From Murinocardiopsis flavida (lineage in GTDB: Bacteria; Actinomycetota; Actinomycetes; Streptosporangiales; Streptosporangiaceae): 64,000 bases of DNA. The stretch is taken from the NCBI RefSeq assembly GCF_003014485.1, contig NZ_PYGA01000007.1, positions 124,001 to 188,000 of the forward strand, written 5' to 3'. Each line of letters begins with the position of its first letter. Positions within the stretch are counted from its first letter, which is position 1. The translations under genes were made by a program, and so were the position numbers. Positions 61,608-64,000 of this stretch are shown here, piece after piece. The notes under the pieces were generated by a model. That model was not told the origin of the DNA. It saw nothing but the letters and a program-made list of their open reading frames with translations, and did not search any database.

Positions 61608-64000
<2,393 letters not shown>

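Overview
The window is very GC-rich, dense with short or overlapping gene junctions, and uses many GTG and some TTG starts. It carries a conservon, an isorenieratene-type carotenoid cluster, a geosmin synthase, an ECF41 sigma factor and a mycothiol-type nitroreductase relative. Together these point to a sporulating, filamentous actinomycete chromosome, possibly Streptosporangiales/Nocardiopsaceae; the genus is a guess. No rRNA, tRNA, CRISPR array, insertion sequence or phage gene was seen.

Layout. 1-5969: end of an L,D-transpeptidase, an HTH/flavin-fold regulator, a GltS-type transporter and a STAND NTPase with TPRs. 6021-19966 (all minus strand): a ten-gene metal-enzyme operon. It reads MobA-MoaD fusion, tungsten-type aldehyde:ferredoxin oxidoreductase, NAD-linked formate dehydrogenase (alpha plus a fused NuoE/NuoF-like beta), MoeA, MoeA fused to a periplasmic-binding-like domain, a GntR regulator with the same kind of domain, and a TupABC tungstate importer. 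It therefore combines metal uptake, metal insertion, two target enzymes and a regulator. Its first gene and its regulator gene share a promoter/operator-like motif.

20763-26165: complete conservon cvnABCDE and a second P450. 26423-32453: SpoIIE-type phosphatase, a ribose-type ABC importer with an operator-like palindrome but no local regulator, and a tandem universal stress protein. 32832-41253: carotenoid genes crtE-crtI-crtB-Rieske, crtU-crtT and crtY, enough for isorenieratene from FPP/GGPP. 41354-54785: accessory genes: a broken XRE regulator, a MarR/MFS pair, an SRPBCC protein, an Rv2466c-like thioredoxin-fold protein, a CDF transporter, a membrane-anchored Mrr-like nuclease, a LysR regulator, an acetyltransferase, and an ECF41 sigma factor with its epimerase partner.

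55585-58941: a compact minus-strand cluster of methyltransferase, a 16-residue SD-preceded micro-ORF, a strong hairpin, a SagB-type dehydrogenase and an MFS exporter. It has the layout of a minimal ribosomal-peptide (RiPP) pathway, and I recognise no described family. 59226-64000: a small Cys-rich protein, an HxlR regulator with a divergent DHA2 efflux pump, geosmin synthase, and the end of one unidentified gene.

The two most interesting systems are the tungsten AOR/FDH operon, with its dedicated cofactor and uptake genes and shared control motif, and the micro-ORF/SagB cluster. All functional statements are from reading the sequence; no database search was run.
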